From positions 682,001-746,000 of the forward strand of contig CAYOLV010000001.1 in assembly GCA_964404895.1 (NCBI GenBank): DNA of 64,000 nucleotides, in the 5' to 3' direction. Shown here piece by piece: positions 45,481 through 55,003 of the stretch. How positions within the stretch are numbered: the stretch's first letter is position 1; the number at the start of each line of letters is the position of its first letter. The notes below the pieces were generated by a model. The model made no database searches. It was not told the origin of the DNA and was given only the letters and a program-made list of their open reading frames with translations. The position numbers and the translations under genes are program-made. The stretch is from JBGSUZ01 sp964404895 (GTDB taxonomy: Bacteria; Bacillota; Clostridia; Peptostreptococcales; Acidaminobacteraceae).

Positions 45481-46233
45481 ATGGAAAAAAAAATTTCTAA
45501 AGGTCGAGTTGTCTTAATTACTGGAGCATCGGGTGGAATAGGCAATGAAGCTGCACTCTATTTTGCAGCCCGTGGAGACAAAGTCGCTTATCATTTTAAT
45601 GAAAACAAAGAGAAGGCTGAAAGGGCTGTTAAAGATGTTGAAGCATTAGGCGGCACTATTTTTTGCTGCCAAGGAGATTTGACTAAGAGCGAAGAAGTGG
45701 ATGCTATGTTTGATGAGATTGAAAAAGCATTAGGTCCTGTTGAAATTCTAATTAATGCCTTAGGGTATTCAGAACAGGCTCTGTTTCAAGATATTTCAGA
45801 CGCTTCTTGGCGTCAAACCATGGCAGTTAATCTAGATGCCAGTTTTTACTGCAGCAGAAGAGCTGTACCGAACATGCTCCAAGTTCAGAAGGGTGTGATT
45901 CTCCAAATTAGTTCTATTTGGGGCATGACAGGAGGCGCTATGGAAGTTCATTATTCTACGGCTAAAGCGGCTTTAATAGGCATGACCAAAGCTATGGCTA
46001 AAGAATTAGGACCTTCAGGTATTCGCGTCAACTGCTTGGCTCCAGGTTGGATAGAAACCCCTATGAACGATGGTCATGACGAGGAAGCTGTTTCTCAGTT
46101 CTTGATGGAAACCCCTTTAGGCAGACTAGGTAATGTAAAAGAAATAGCTGCGTGGCTTTATTTTCTTTGCTCAGAGGAAGCCAGCTTTATGACAGGACAA
46201 GTCATTAGTCCTAACGGTGGGGTTGTTATATAA
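45481..46233 (+). CDS. Short-chain dehydrogenase/reductase (FabG-like)
   Basis: 250 residues, classical SDR. NAD(P) motif TGASGGIG (14-21), NNAG replaced by NALG (92-95), catalytic S145, Y158 and K162 (YSTAK), and the C-terminal GQVISPNGGVV typical of 3-oxoacyl-ACP reductase-like members. No fatty-acid genes adjoin, so the substrate is not known. The lysine-rich start MEKKISKGR follows AAGGGGAAGG. Monocistronic. Confidence 0.9.
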   Translation: MEKKISKGRVVLITGASGGIGNEAALYFAARGDKVAYHFNENKEKAERAVKDVEALGGTIFCCQGDLTKSEEVDAMFDEIEKALGPVEILINALGYSEQALFQDISDASWRQTMAVNLDASFYCSRRAVPNMLQVQKGVILQISSIWGMTGGAMEVHYSTAKAALIGMTKAMAKELGPSGIRVNCLAPGWIETPMNDGHDEEAVSQFLMETPLGRLGNVKEIAAWLYFLCSEEASFMTGQVISPNGGVVI

Positions 46234-46378
46234 GGACTTGTATTTAGAGCAAATTTATTGTTAATAAAGGAAGACAATTAATTGTCCAAATGTTAAGAAA
46301 TAAACAACTTTTGCAAATAAGGTGTTGAATTTAAGGTTTTTGTGGTAGAATGGCTAAGGTGAAAATAGGAGAAATCAT

Positions 46379-47587
46379 ATGTTGGATTTAGGAATTATTT
46401 TGACCTTAGCCTCTCCCTATACAGTGGCTTTGATCATCCCTTTGGTTCTTTGGACCATTATAAAAAATGAATATAGAGTATATTTGACGCCCTATAACTT
46501 TGGACTGTTAGGGCTTTTTATTTGGGCAGGTATTTCTGGCGTTTTAAATAGATCTTGGCTGTCGTTATTTGCATCGGGCATCTTTATGGTTTATCTTTGT
46601 GTCAATATCTATTGTCAAAATCGCTTTAACGATACCCCGACCATTGAGACATTTCTGCGGAAGCTCCACAAGTACGCCTTAATACCCGCAGCGTTTGGGA
46701 TAGGGGAGAAACTGGTCTCTTTGTTTTTTGACATTACATGGATCTCGAGACTTTTTTGGAGTCCTACTTATGTGCCCGACAAAGCCGCTTATCGGATTTA
46801 TTCCACATTTGGGAACCCGAATGTAGCTGGCGATTGGTTTGCATTACTTGCTTTGATCAGCGTCTATTTCTTAGAGCATTCCCCTTATAAGAAAAAGGGT
46901 TTTTATGCTTTTGCAATGGGACTCTTTATTTCGGCACTGCTCTTTACAGGTTCTAAAGGCTCTATTATGGGGCTTATTATAGGATTAGTGGTCTATGCAG
47001 TTTTCAGCAAAAAGAAGAAAACCAAATGGGTCATTGGAGTAACGATTTTAGCAATCATTGGGGCAACTTTTGTATTGCCAGAAATTCACAGAGCCTCAAA
47101 TTACAGAAATGCACTATGGTTAAAAAGCTTGAAACTTTATAAAGATAATCCCCTCTTTGGTGTGGGTCTTATGGGTATTTATGAAAGAACTGGTGAAATT
47201 CACAGTCATAACATTTGGATTTCTCTATTAGGAATGCTGGGTGTTGCAGGTTTTGGACTCTATCTTGGCATGAAGCTGTATCTTTATAACGGCTTGTTGA
47301 AGATTAAAGCGATGGGTTGCAAGTTGTTACCACTTCTTGCGGCAATACAAGCATTAGTCGTCGGACATGGGGCAGTGGATTTTACGATTTTAACCCCGCA
47401 AGGTGGACTCATGTTCATTGCGGCTTCAGGTTTAATTTCAGGTTTAATTAGGCCGAGTGAACGCTATAACTCATTCCCATTAAAAATTCCTCAATTACCA
47501 GCATACAAAGACTTGAGAATTCCTCATGAGCTTTATCAGCAGCTGTCATTAGGGGAGCGAAGGCCACATGAGAATTCAAAGCGGTAG
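46379..47587 (+). CDS. O-antigen ligase-like (Wzy/WaaL superfamily) membrane protein
   Basis: 402 residues, about 10-11 membrane helices. Family landmarks are TFGNPNVAGDWFALL, FTGSKGSIMGLIIGL and the large-loop motif HSHNIWISLLGMLGVAGFG. Members polymerise or ligate surface glycans from lipid carriers. In a Gram-positive cell a role in capsule, teichoic-acid-like polymer or glycoprotein glycan assembly is more plausible than LPS. No glycosyltransferase lies nearby. AGGAGA precedes ATG 46379. Confidence 0.82.
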   Translation: MLDLGIILTLASPYTVALIIPLVLWTIIKNEYRVYLTPYNFGLLGLFIWAGISGVLNRSWLSLFASGIFMVYLCVNIYCQNRFNDTPTIETFLRKLHKYALIPAAFGIGEKLVSLFFDITWISRLFWSPTYVPDKAAYRIYSTFGNPNVAGDWFALLALISVYFLEHSPYKKKGFYAFAMGLFISALLFTGSKGSIMGLIIGLVVYAVFSKKKKTKWVIGVTILAIIGATFVLPEIHRASNYRNALWLKSLKLYKDNPLFGVGLMGIYERTGEIHSHNIWISLLGMLGVAGFGLYLGMKLYLYNGLLKIKAMGCKLLPLLAAIQALVVGHGAVDFTILTPQGGLMFIAASGLISGLIRPSERYNSFPLKIPQLPAYKDLRIPHELYQQLSLGERRPHENSKR

Positions 47588-47642
47588 AATTTAAAAAAGA
47601 AAATACAATGAAAATATAATTAAAATCAACCTAAACCATCTT

Positions 47643-47677
47643 AAAGATCCAGTCTATTGTGACCGGATCTTTTTTTG
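47643..47677 (+). terminator. Terminator after the ligase gene
   Basis: AAAGATCC and GGATCTTT arms close a 13-15 nt loop, followed by a run of T. Confidence 0.82.
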
Positions 47678-47744
47678 TGCCAATACCTAAGTGAAGGGTC
47701 TATCGAGGAACTTGCTGACCTAAAATATTTTTTCTTGGACGCCC

Positions 47745-47788
47745 TTGACAAAAGCAACAAATAGTCAGAAAATATGAGTAAGTACTCA
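47745..47788 (+). promoter_or_regulatory. Promoter and TetR-type operator
   Basis: TTGACA (47745-47750) is followed downstream by the dyad TGAGTA-AG-TACTCA (47775-47788), placed around the expected start of transcription; the -10 box (AATAT region) is weak. A short dyad ahead of a tetR gene fits autorepression. Confidence 0.55.
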
Positions 47789-47810
47789 CTTATAGAAAGG
47801 GGTTTTAGAA

Positions 47811-48458
47811 ATGGTAAATAAACAGAGACGAAGTGAAATAACGGAAGATCGTATTATGGAGGCTGCCTTAAAATTGTTTGCCGCACAAGGTTACTCGGGA
47901 ACTGCGACTAGTCAGATAGCTGTAGAAGCAGAGGTTTCAGAGGGTACGGTCTTTAAGTATTTCCCTAAGAAGAAAGATTTACTTTCCAAGCTTTTAATTT
48001 GGTTTATAGAAAAACAGAGTCATGAGATTATTTTAAAACCCTTAGAGGCTATTTTTGAAGAGCACAAGGGATCAGAACCAAAAGTCGTTTTAAAAGCCAT
48101 TATTCTAGATCGAATGATATTATTCGACAAAGTAGCACCTTTTTTAAAGGTTATGTTCAATGAAATACAATATCACCCTGAATTACGAGAAGTATTCATG
48201 GATAAGGTCCTCATCGGCGTAAAAAAATACGGTGATCAGTTAATTGCTCATTTTTCAAGTACAGGTCAAATTAGAGCATTGCCTTCTTTTATTCCAATCA
48301 GGAGTTTTATGGGTGCAGCTGCTCTGATGATCTTCCAGCGAAAATACCTGCCTGAGGTCGGTATGGTAGAAATGAGTGTAGATGAAGAAATTGACTGGGT
48401 CATTGATATTTTCCTTAATGGGGTTATTAGCAAGGAGGTCGTTGAGAATGAAGCATAA
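47811..48458 (+). CDS. TetR/AcrR-family transcriptional regulator
   Basis: 215 residues. The N-terminal helix-turn-helix is clear: RIMEAALKLFAAQGYSGT, then QIAVEAEVSEGTVFKYFPKKKDLL. The C-terminal ligand domain is helical and family-unspecific. AAAGGGG lies 9 bp before ATG 47811. It leads an operon with an adaptor, ABC ATPase and permease and overlaps the adaptor gene by 11 bp, so it probably represses this efflux system until a substrate binds. A dyad operator is visible upstream. Confidence 0.93.
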   Translation: MVNKQRRSEITEDRIMEAALKLFAAQGYSGTATSQIAVEAEVSEGTVFKYFPKKKDLLSKLLIWFIEKQSHEIILKPLEAIFEEHKGSEPKVVLKAIILDRMILFDKVAPFLKVMFNEIQYHPELREVFMDKVLIGVKKYGDQLIAHFSSTGQIRALPSFIPIRSFMGAAALMIFQRKYLPEVGMVEMSVDEEIDWVIDIFLNGVISKEVVENEA

Positions 48459-49470
48459 AATTTTAGCATTAGCTGGAATCAGTTTATTAGTCGCAGCCTT
48501 AATGACAGGGTGTCAGAAATCGAAGGAGAACCTCGTGTTGACAGGCAGTGTGGAGGGAAAATCTGTAGATGTGGTCGCCAGAACCTCTGGAGAAATTACA
48601 GGTTTATTTGTCGTTGAAGGGCAAGCGGTCAAGGCGAATCAAGGCTTAGCCCAGCTAGATGACCGAGAATTAAAGCTGAAAAAAGCCAATTTAGAAATGG
48701 TGCGCCAGATTTCAGAATTAAAATATGAAGACCTAAAAAATGGCAGCAGCAAGGCAAGTATACGTCAGGCCATTGCCAATAGAGATCAGATTAAAGCCCA
48801 GGTTACAGGGGTTCAAAAAGAACTGGATTATTTAAAAAATCAGTTAAGCGATGCTCAAAGTCTTACTGAAAGTGGTGCTACGGCTGAAAATCAGGCAGAA
48901 GAAATCCAAAGAGCTATCGATCAACAAAATTCAAAACTAGAAGCGTTGATGGATCAGCAGAAAGTCGCTCAAGAGGGCTTGAATATTGTTCTAGAAGGTG
49001 CAGTCAATGAGAAACTGGAGCAGGCTCTTTTAGAGATCAAATTAAAGACCAATGAACTTGATCAAATGGCTCTGGCAATTGAAAAAACTAAGATAAATGC
49101 ACCTTGTCAGGGAAATATTCAGACGGTTAACTATTCTGCAGGTGAATACGTGACTGCGGGGCAAAAACTCTTCAGTATGGTAGATTTTTCTGAGTTGACA
49201 TTAAAAGTCTACGTTAATAGCAAAAACTTGGCTTTGATTAAAGAGGGTATGCCAGTGGCTATTTCAGGAGATTATCAAGCGGAGCAGCCTCTTAGTGGCG
49301 TTATTCGTTACATCGCTTCAGAAGCAGAATTTACGCCTAAGAATATCGAATCTAAAGAGAGCAAGCAAGAAATGGTCTATGAAGTTCATATTGATATTAA
49401 CGACCCCAATGGCATCGTTAAGCCGGGTATGTATTTAGATGCGGATTTTGGGGTGTTGCGCAATGAGTAA
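48448..49470 (+). CDS. HlyD-type membrane-fusion (adaptor) lipoprotein
   Basis: About 340 residues. A lipoprotein signal ends at the lipobox LMTGC (Cys about residue 20). A split lipoyl-like barrel (VDVVARTSGEITGLFVVEGQAV ... INAPCQGNIQTVNYSAGEYV) flanks an alpha-hairpin coiled coil of about 150 residues; a beta-barrel with ISGDYQAEQPLSGVI and IVKPGMYLDADF follows. It should link the permease to the cell exterior. AAGGAGG 9 bp before ATG 48448 sets the start. The longer frame (from 48382) lies inside tetR and would spoil the signal. Overlaps both neighbours. Confidence 0.9.
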   Translation: MKHKILALAGISLLVAALMTGCQKSKENLVLTGSVEGKSVDVVARTSGEITGLFVVEGQAVKANQGLAQLDDRELKLKKANLEMVRQISELKYEDLKNGSSKASIRQAIANRDQIKAQVTGVQKELDYLKNQLSDAQSLTESGATAENQAEEIQRAIDQQNSKLEALMDQQKVAQEGLNIVLEGAVNEKLEQALLEIKLKTNELDQMALAIEKTKINAPCQGNIQTVNYSAGEYVTAGQKLFSMVDFSELTLKVYVNSKNLALIKEGMPVAISGDYQAEQPLSGVIRYIASEAEFTPKNIESKESKQEMVYEVHIDINDPNGIVKPGMYLDADFGVLRNE

Positions 49471-50311
49471 GGAAAACATCATCGAACTGGAAAATCTCTC
49501 AAAACAATTTGGAAAGATTAAAGCGGTCAATCAAGTGTCATTGAAGGTTAAGCGAGGGACTATATATGGTTTGCTTGGACCCAATGGCGCGGGGAAGTCT
49601 ACCACTATTCGCATGATTTGTGGTGTTTTGACGCCTACAGAAGGAAAGGCATTTATAGACGGCATGGACGTCTATTCCGACTCAGAGGCCATTAAGGCGC
49701 GGATTGGCTACATGTCCCAAAAATTTAGCTTGTATGACGATTTAACAGTTATGGAAAATTTAAAATTTTATGCCAGCCTCTATGGAATTTATGGAAAAGA
49801 GAGAAACGAAAGAATTAAGCAACTTATTGAAATGGCAGGTATCAGTGGCAGAGAAAATCAGTTGGCTGGCAATTTGTCTGGCGGGTGGAAGCAAAGACTT
49901 GCCCTAGGGTGTGCTTTGATTCATAAACCCAGTTTGTTGATTTTAGACGAACCTACAGCAGGAGTTGACCCTGTGGCTAGACGTATTTTCTGGGAGCTGA
50001 TTTTTAAATTGGCGGCTCAAGGGATTACCGTTTTAGTCACGACTCACTATATGGATGAAGCGGAGAGCTGTGACCGAATTGCTTTTATTTTCGATGGAGG
50101 GGTCATCGCCGAAGGCACACCTAAGGAATTGATTCAGGAAATTGAAGGGCGAAATTTAGAAGATGTCTTTATTCATTATGTTGAAAAAACCACGGGGCAA
50201 AGTGTCATGAGCTCTTTCCAAGCGCTGCGCTTTTTAACGAATTCTGAGCAAGATGAAACTAAAATAGATGCTGAACATAAAAATCTTGTGAAAAGGGAGA
50301 AGGGTCTATGA
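49463..50311 (+). CDS. ABC transporter ATP-binding protein (multidrug efflux type)
   Basis: About 282 residues. Walker A GPNGAGKST, Q-loop in GYMSQKFSLYDDL, signature LSGGWKQRLALG, Walker B LLILDEPTAGVDP, H-loop TTHYMDEAESCDRI. This is the YbhF/CcmA-like drug or lipid export class. ATG 49463 overlaps the adaptor stop by 8 bp and has GGGGTG upstream; the frame from 49439 is not needed. Forms a transporter with the downstream permease. Confidence 0.94.
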   Translation: MSKENIIELENLSKQFGKIKAVNQVSLKVKRGTIYGLLGPNGAGKSTTIRMICGVLTPTEGKAFIDGMDVYSDSEAIKARIGYMSQKFSLYDDLTVMENLKFYASLYGIYGKERNERIKQLIEMAGISGRENQLAGNLSGGWKQRLALGCALIHKPSLLILDEPTAGVDPVARRIFWELIFKLAAQGITVLVTTHYMDEAESCDRIAFIFDGGVIAEGTPKELIQEIEGRNLEDVFIHYVEKTTGQSVMSSFQALRFLTNSEQDETKIDAEHKNLVKREKGL

Positions 50312-51411
50312 ATATCAGGCGATTTATGACGGTAGTCTGGAAAGAATTTATTCATATTTTCAGAGATCCGCCTAGCATTGGAATGTCTCTGATGATGCCA
50401 ATCCTCTTTACACTAATTTTTGGCTATGCTGTGACGACTGATGTCAACCATGTACCTTTAGCTGTTTTAGATAACGACCATACAATGGAAAGTCGTACCT
50501 TGGTAGAAAAGTTTATTCACGCAGATTATTTCCTGCTCAAAGCATCTGTAAACAGCCAACATGAAATTGAACGTTTAATGGATGAGGGTAAGATTAAAGC
50601 GGCGCTGTTGATTCCAGACGGTTATAGTAGAGATTTGCAAAAGGGCACGAAACCCGAAACCTTGTTAATTATTGATGGCACAGATCCTAATATTGCACGG
50701 ACTGCACTGCAATATGGCACTATGATCTCCAATGTCTACCAAATGTCCATGACCAATGGTACATACCAATTGCCTCAAATGAAGACTCGGGTTTGGTATA
50801 ATCCAAATTTAGAGAGTTCGAAGTTTATAGTGCCCGGTTTGATTGGTTTGATTATGCAAAACATTACCATTATGCTCACAGCATTTTCCATGGTCAGAGA
50901 AAAGGAAAAGGGAACAATTGAGCAGTTGATGGTTTCTCCTCTCAGACCTTGGGAATTGATTTTGGGAAAAATGGTACCTTATGTCTGTATTGGTTCAATG
51001 GATTTTATGATTGCACTATGGTTTGGCACTTGGTTGTTCCATGTACCGATTAAAGGAAGTATCCCATTGTTGCTCGTCCTCGCCCTCGGATTTGTTATTT
51101 GCTCCCTTGCAATTGGCATGCTGATTTCTACGAAAGCTAAGAATCAGCTTCAAGCCATGCAGATTGCTTTTTTAACGATTTTGCCTTCTGTCCTCCTGTC
51201 GGGTTTTATGTTCCCACGGGAGAGTATGCCGAAGCTGATTTATTGGATCAGCAACGTGATTCCCCTGACCTATTTTCTGAACATCCTAAGAGGGATTATT
51301 CTTAAAGGCGTTGATATTACAGCGATTTGGGAAGATGTGATGTGGGTGATGATCATCGGAACCTTCCTACTGGTAGTTGCTATTAAAAAGTATCATAAGC
51401 GTCTAGATTAA
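50308..51411 (+). CDS. ABC-2 type permease (YbhR/YhhJ-like)
   Basis: 367 residues. One N-terminal membrane helix (about 20-40), a large extracytoplasmic domain (about 41-170), then five helices. The conserved ABC-2 block is REKEKGTIEQLMVSPLRPWELILGKM, followed by LSGFMFPRESMPKLIYWIS. ATG 50308 overlaps the ATPase stop by 4 bp. Together with the lipoprotein adaptor it forms an export pump for drugs or lipids. Last gene of the tetR operon. Confidence 0.93.
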   Translation: MNIRRFMTVVWKEFIHIFRDPPSIGMSLMMPILFTLIFGYAVTTDVNHVPLAVLDNDHTMESRTLVEKFIHADYFLLKASVNSQHEIERLMDEGKIKAALLIPDGYSRDLQKGTKPETLLIIDGTDPNIARTALQYGTMISNVYQMSMTNGTYQLPQMKTRVWYNPNLESSKFIVPGLIGLIMQNITIMLTAFSMVREKEKGTIEQLMVSPLRPWELILGKMVPYVCIGSMDFMIALWFGTWLFHVPIKGSIPLLLVLALGFVICSLAIGMLISTKAKNQLQAMQIAFLTILPSVLLSGFMFPRESMPKLIYWISNVIPLTYFLNILRGIILKGVDITAIWEDVMWVMIIGTFLLVVAIKKYHKRLD

Positions 51412-51531
51412 TATCAGGCAAAAGGGTTCAAAGAGATGTCAAACTTTTACTTTATCATCAACTCATATTGAAATGGAGAGGACTTATGGGTATGATGTAT
51501 GTAAACATCATTGATAATCAGGAGGTTCCTT

Positions 51532-52443
51532 TTGAAAAATGTTTATTTGGTAGGACTTGGCGCTATTGGTGCGTCTTTTGGTTCTCGATTTGTAGCGGCT
51601 AAGCGCTCTAACTTTAAAGTACTGGTGGATCCTCAACGTTTTGAGCGGATGAACGGGAAGCCCGTCATTGTCAACGGTGAAGCCATCCAGTTTGAGTATG
51701 TCGTTCCAACGGACTCTACCCCAAAGGCAGATTTGATTATTCTGGCGACAAAATATAACCAACTCAGGGAAGCGCTAGACTTAATTGAGCCAGTTGTAGG
51801 TCATGAAACACAAATTCTATCTGTATTAAACGGCATTACCACAGAGGAAATTATTGCAGGTAAGTACGGCTGGAACAGAACGGTCTACGGCATTTGTTTT
51901 GGCATTGACGCCGTTAGAGAAAATGGCGAAGTTCGATATGGTAACATTGGCAGAATCGTCTTCGGCGAAGCTGAAAACAGTGAAAAGACTGAACGCATCA
52001 TGGCTATTGAAGAGACTTTTAAAAACAATAATATTCCTTATGAAATCCCAGACGACTTTTTAAGAATTATGTGGCGTAAATTTATGATTAATTGTGGCAG
52101 CAATTTAACTTCTGCCATTCTTTTAGCACCTTATGGGGTCTATCAAAATATTCCTGAGGCACAATCTTTGATGATTGACGTCATGAAAGAAGTCATGAAA
52201 ATTGCCAATGCCAAAGGCATTGCCCTTGGCCAGTCAGATATTAACGGCTATATGGAGCTGCTTCCTACCTTTGATCCGGAAGGGAAATCTTCAACCCATC
52301 AGGACATGGAAGCGAATCGAAAAACGGAAGTGGAACTTTTTGCAGGGGTAGTCTGCAACTTAGGCGATGAGCTGGGGATTGACACACCGCTACATGATAT
52401 GATGTACAAAATGATAATCACAATGGAAAAGATGAGAGCTTAA
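51532..52443 (+). CDS. Ketopantoate reductase-like (PanE/ApbA) protein
   Basis: 303 residues. N-terminal NADPH-binding Rossmann motif GLGAIGASFGSRF, then ILATKYNQL and NGITTEEII. The C-terminal helical domain has WRKFMINCGSNLTSAI and SSTHQDMEANRKTEVELFAG (the ketopantoate-family S-S-x-x-x-D signature). It probably reduces ketopantoate to pantoate, but paralogues with other 2-oxoacids are common and no pan genes adjoin. The start is TTG 51532, with GGAGG 6 bp upstream; ATG 51511 lies before that site. Convergent, 4-bp overlap with the GGDEF gene. Confidence 0.88.
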   Translation: MKNVYLVGLGAIGASFGSRFVAAKRSNFKVLVDPQRFERMNGKPVIVNGEAIQFEYVVPTDSTPKADLIILATKYNQLREALDLIEPVVGHETQILSVLNGITTEEIIAGKYGWNRTVYGICFGIDAVRENGEVRYGNIGRIVFGEAENSEKTERIMAIEETFKNNNIPYEIPDDFLRIMWRKFMINCGSNLTSAILLAPYGVYQNIPEAQSLMIDVMKEVMKIANAKGIALGQSDINGYMELLPTFDPEGKSSTHQDMEANRKTEVELFAGVVCNLGDELGIDTPLHDMMYKMIITMEKMRA

Positions 52444-53483
52444 TAGCCCTCATCTTTTTTTAGGTCTCGTTTATTTTTATAAAGGTGATCGTCTGCCACT
52501 TGAATCATTTGATTGATATCTAAATCATTGTTTTCTGTAATGCCAATGGCTAAAGCTAAACCTATGTCGGAATAAGTATCTGTAGTGGTTTTGAAGGCAT
52601 CTGTAATCCGATGGGCAATCATGTTTGCCTGTCCATAGTCCGTGTCGGGAAGCAGCACGATAAATTCATCTCCACCAAATCGAGAAGGGACGTCATTTTT
52701 ACGACAAGAATGCATTAGGACAGCAGCAAGGCTTTTGAGAACTTCATCCCCTACAGCATGGCCATAAGTATCGTTGACTCGCTTGAAATGGTTAATGTCA
52801 ATCATGATTAAGGAGAAGGGTCGCTTTGTTTTGGAAGCAATATAATGGGTCTCTTCCATCTTTTGAAAGAGATACCTTCGGTTATATAATTTGGTTAATT
52901 GATCTGTGATAGAAATTTTAAACAGACGCTGATGTTCATCATCGAAATGATGGTTGAGGGTCAGTGAAATAATAAAAAAGACTGCGATTACAATGATAAA
53001 GTTTACAGATAGGTCAAATGCTCTGGCAGGCATTGGCACATAGAGATTGTATTGTTCTGGGTGAAGCGTTTCGTAATGGAGCAAGAATAACATTTCAATG
53101 ACACCTATAGCTGGAATGATAAACTCTACAGGTCTTTCAGCTAATATCAAACTGACAAAGATGAGCAAAATGCAGTAAAAGGACATGGCGCTAAAGGAAC
53201 CTGGGGAAGTAACCCAAGAAATAGGCAAGTAAATAATTGTCAATAGTGTCATAAATATAAGTTTCACGACTAAGCGGTATTTTATATTTTTTGAAAAGTA
53301 ATACAGTATATAAGTAAAAGCGGCAAAAGTAACTGGAGCGAAAAAGTTTGCAAAAGGTCTTTGATTGATGACATTCACTATAGCCACCACAATAAAAGCA
53401 GCAATGGAGGTGATTAACAGAGATTGCAAAACTCTATATTTGACGGCAATCAAGTGCTGGCTGATAGGCGTTTTTAATGACAT
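52440..53483 (-). CDS. Membrane diguanylate cyclase (GGDEF), second in the window
   Basis: 347 residues. About six membrane helices (20-185) form an unassigned sensor, followed directly by a GGDEF domain (195-345) with RFGGDEFIVLLP and substrate strand MIDINHFKRVNDTYGH. An inhibitory RxxD site (RKND) is present, so feedback by c-di-GMP is likely. GGAGG precedes ATG 53483. Divergent from dsdA; cyclase activity appears intact. Confidence 0.92.
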   Translation of the reverse strand: MSLKTPISQHLIAVKYRVLQSLLITSIAAFIVVAIVNVINQRPFANFFAPVTFAAFTYILYYFSKNIKYRLVVKLIFMTLLTIIYLPISWVTSPGSFSAMSFYCILLIFVSLILAERPVEFIIPAIGVIEMLFLLHYETLHPEQYNLYVPMPARAFDLSVNFIIVIAVFFIISLTLNHHFDDEHQRLFKISITDQLTKLYNRRYLFQKMEETHYIASKTKRPFSLIMIDINHFKRVNDTYGHAVGDEVLKSLAAVLMHSCRKNDVPSRFGGDEFIVLLPDTDYGQANMIAHRITDAFKTTTDTYSDIGLALAIGITENNDLDINQMIQVADDHLYKNKRDLKKDEGY

Positions 53484-53567
53484 GAGACTACCTCCAATTA
53501 AAAGATGACATCTACAGACAATCGCTATAAAATAAGGTTAACATTATATGTACAAGGAGGTCTTGAA

Positions 53568-54878
53568 ATGCATTTGAAAAATCATGAAACCGAGTCTCAA
53601 TTGGTCAAACAACTTCAATCCTTAAAGCCTTTTATGTGGTTTAACCCTTATCAACAAAGTGGTATTTCAGCTGATGAAAGCTATTTTCAACAGGTAGAAT
53701 TAGAAGAAGCTGCTCATCGACTTGAAAGGTTTAGTTCTTTTTTTAAAGCAGCGTTTCCAGAAACAATTCCTCTGAATGGACTCATAGAGTCTCCATTGGT
53801 ACAATTAAAAACACTTCAAGCGGAACTTAGCCTTAAATACGAGGGTCTCCCAAAATCACTGTGGATTAAATGTGACAGTGAGTTGCCAATTTCAGGCTCC
53901 ATTAAAGCCAGAGGCGGATTCTACGAAGTCCTTACTCATGCTGAAAAGCTAGCAATAGAGGCTGGCATCCTTACTCTTAAAGACGATTATAGTATTTTCG
54001 CCAGTGACAAATTTAAACAGTTTTTTAGGCAGTATACTATTGCGGTAGGCTCTACAGGAAATTTAGGACTAAGCATTGGCATTATAAGTGCTGTATTAGG
54101 TTTTACTGTTAATGTACATATGTCTAGCGACGCCAAACAGTGGAAAAAAGACATGCTTAGAAAATATGGCGCTAACGTTTATGAATATAAAGACGACTAC
54201 AGTGCAGCGGTAGAAGCGGGCAGGAAACTGTCTGACCAAGACCCTAAAAGCTACTTTGTAGATGATGAGCACTCCAAACACCTATTTTTAGGCTATACAG
54301 TAGCTGCTAAACGCCTGCAGAAACAATTGGAAAATAGTGGGGTGATTGTAGATGCTATGCACCCTCTATACGTCTATTTGCCTTGCGGAGTTGGCGGCGG
54401 ACCGGGAGGTGTGGCCTACGGCCTTAAAATGATTTATGGTGATTTGGTACATCTGTATTTTGCCGAACCTACCCATTCCCCGTGCATGCTTCTTGGATTG
54501 GGCACTCAAACCCACGAAGCTCATAGTGTTCAGGATATAGGATTAGACAATAAAACCCTAGCCGATGGCCTTGCGGTCGGACGTGCTTCAGGCATGGTTT
54601 CCAGGTTGATGACACCCATTCTAGAAGGTTTGTATACAGTAGAAGATGAACAGCTCCTAGTGGGTCTAAAAGAGGTTTATAAGACCGAAGGCATCAAGCT
54701 GGAACCATCGGCATTGGCAGGTCTCTGGGGATCTATTATGCTCAGCAGCGAACCAGAATGCCAGTTATTCCTCAAGAACAGAGGTGAGAGTGAATCCTTT
54801 AAAGAAGGAACTCACATCTTTTGGGCGACAGGAGGACATATGGTTCCTTCAGAAGATTTTAAGGGCTGGCTGAAGTAA
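53568..54878 (+). CDS. dsdA: D-serine ammonia-lyase
   Basis: About 436 residues, near the E. coli length of 442. PLP-dependent: K113 in SGSIKARGG carries the cofactor, with phosphate-binding loops GSTGNLGLSIG and CGVGGGPGG. It converts D-serine to pyruvate and ammonia, detoxifying D-serine and using it as nutrient. AAGGAGG 7 bp before ATG 53568 fixes the start; the longer frame lies in the divergent promoter region. No dsdC or dsdX neighbour, but a terminator follows. Confidence 0.95.
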   Translation: MHLKNHETESQLVKQLQSLKPFMWFNPYQQSGISADESYFQQVELEEAAHRLERFSSFFKAAFPETIPLNGLIESPLVQLKTLQAELSLKYEGLPKSLWIKCDSELPISGSIKARGGFYEVLTHAEKLAIEAGILTLKDDYSIFASDKFKQFFRQYTIAVGSTGNLGLSIGIISAVLGFTVNVHMSSDAKQWKKDMLRKYGANVYEYKDDYSAAVEAGRKLSDQDPKSYFVDDEHSKHLFLGYTVAAKRLQKQLENSGVIVDAMHPLYVYLPCGVGGGPGGVAYGLKMIYGDLVHLYFAEPTHSPCMLLGLGTQTHEAHSVQDIGLDNKTLADGLAVGRASGMVSRLMTPILEGLYTVEDEQLLVGLKEVYKTEGIKLEPSALAGLWGSIMLSSEPECQLFLKNRGESESFKEGTHIFWATGGHMVPSEDFKGWLK

Positions 54879-54902
54879 CTTATATATACCCATATCTTCA
54901 TA

Positions 54903-54946
54903 AAAAACGAGCAGTATGCCCATTTTGGGTAAGACTGCTCGTTTTT
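54903..54946. terminator. Bidirectional terminator
   Basis: AAAACGAGCAGT-type arm (54903-54915) pairs with ACTGCTCGTTTTT (54934-54946), with an inner CCC/GGG pair. It lies between convergent dsdA and the chemoreceptor gene. Confidence 0.9.
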
Positions 54947-55003
54947 ATTTGTTTTTATACGTTGAGTTAGTCTGAAGAGAAGAACTATCAATCCTATATT
55001 GGG

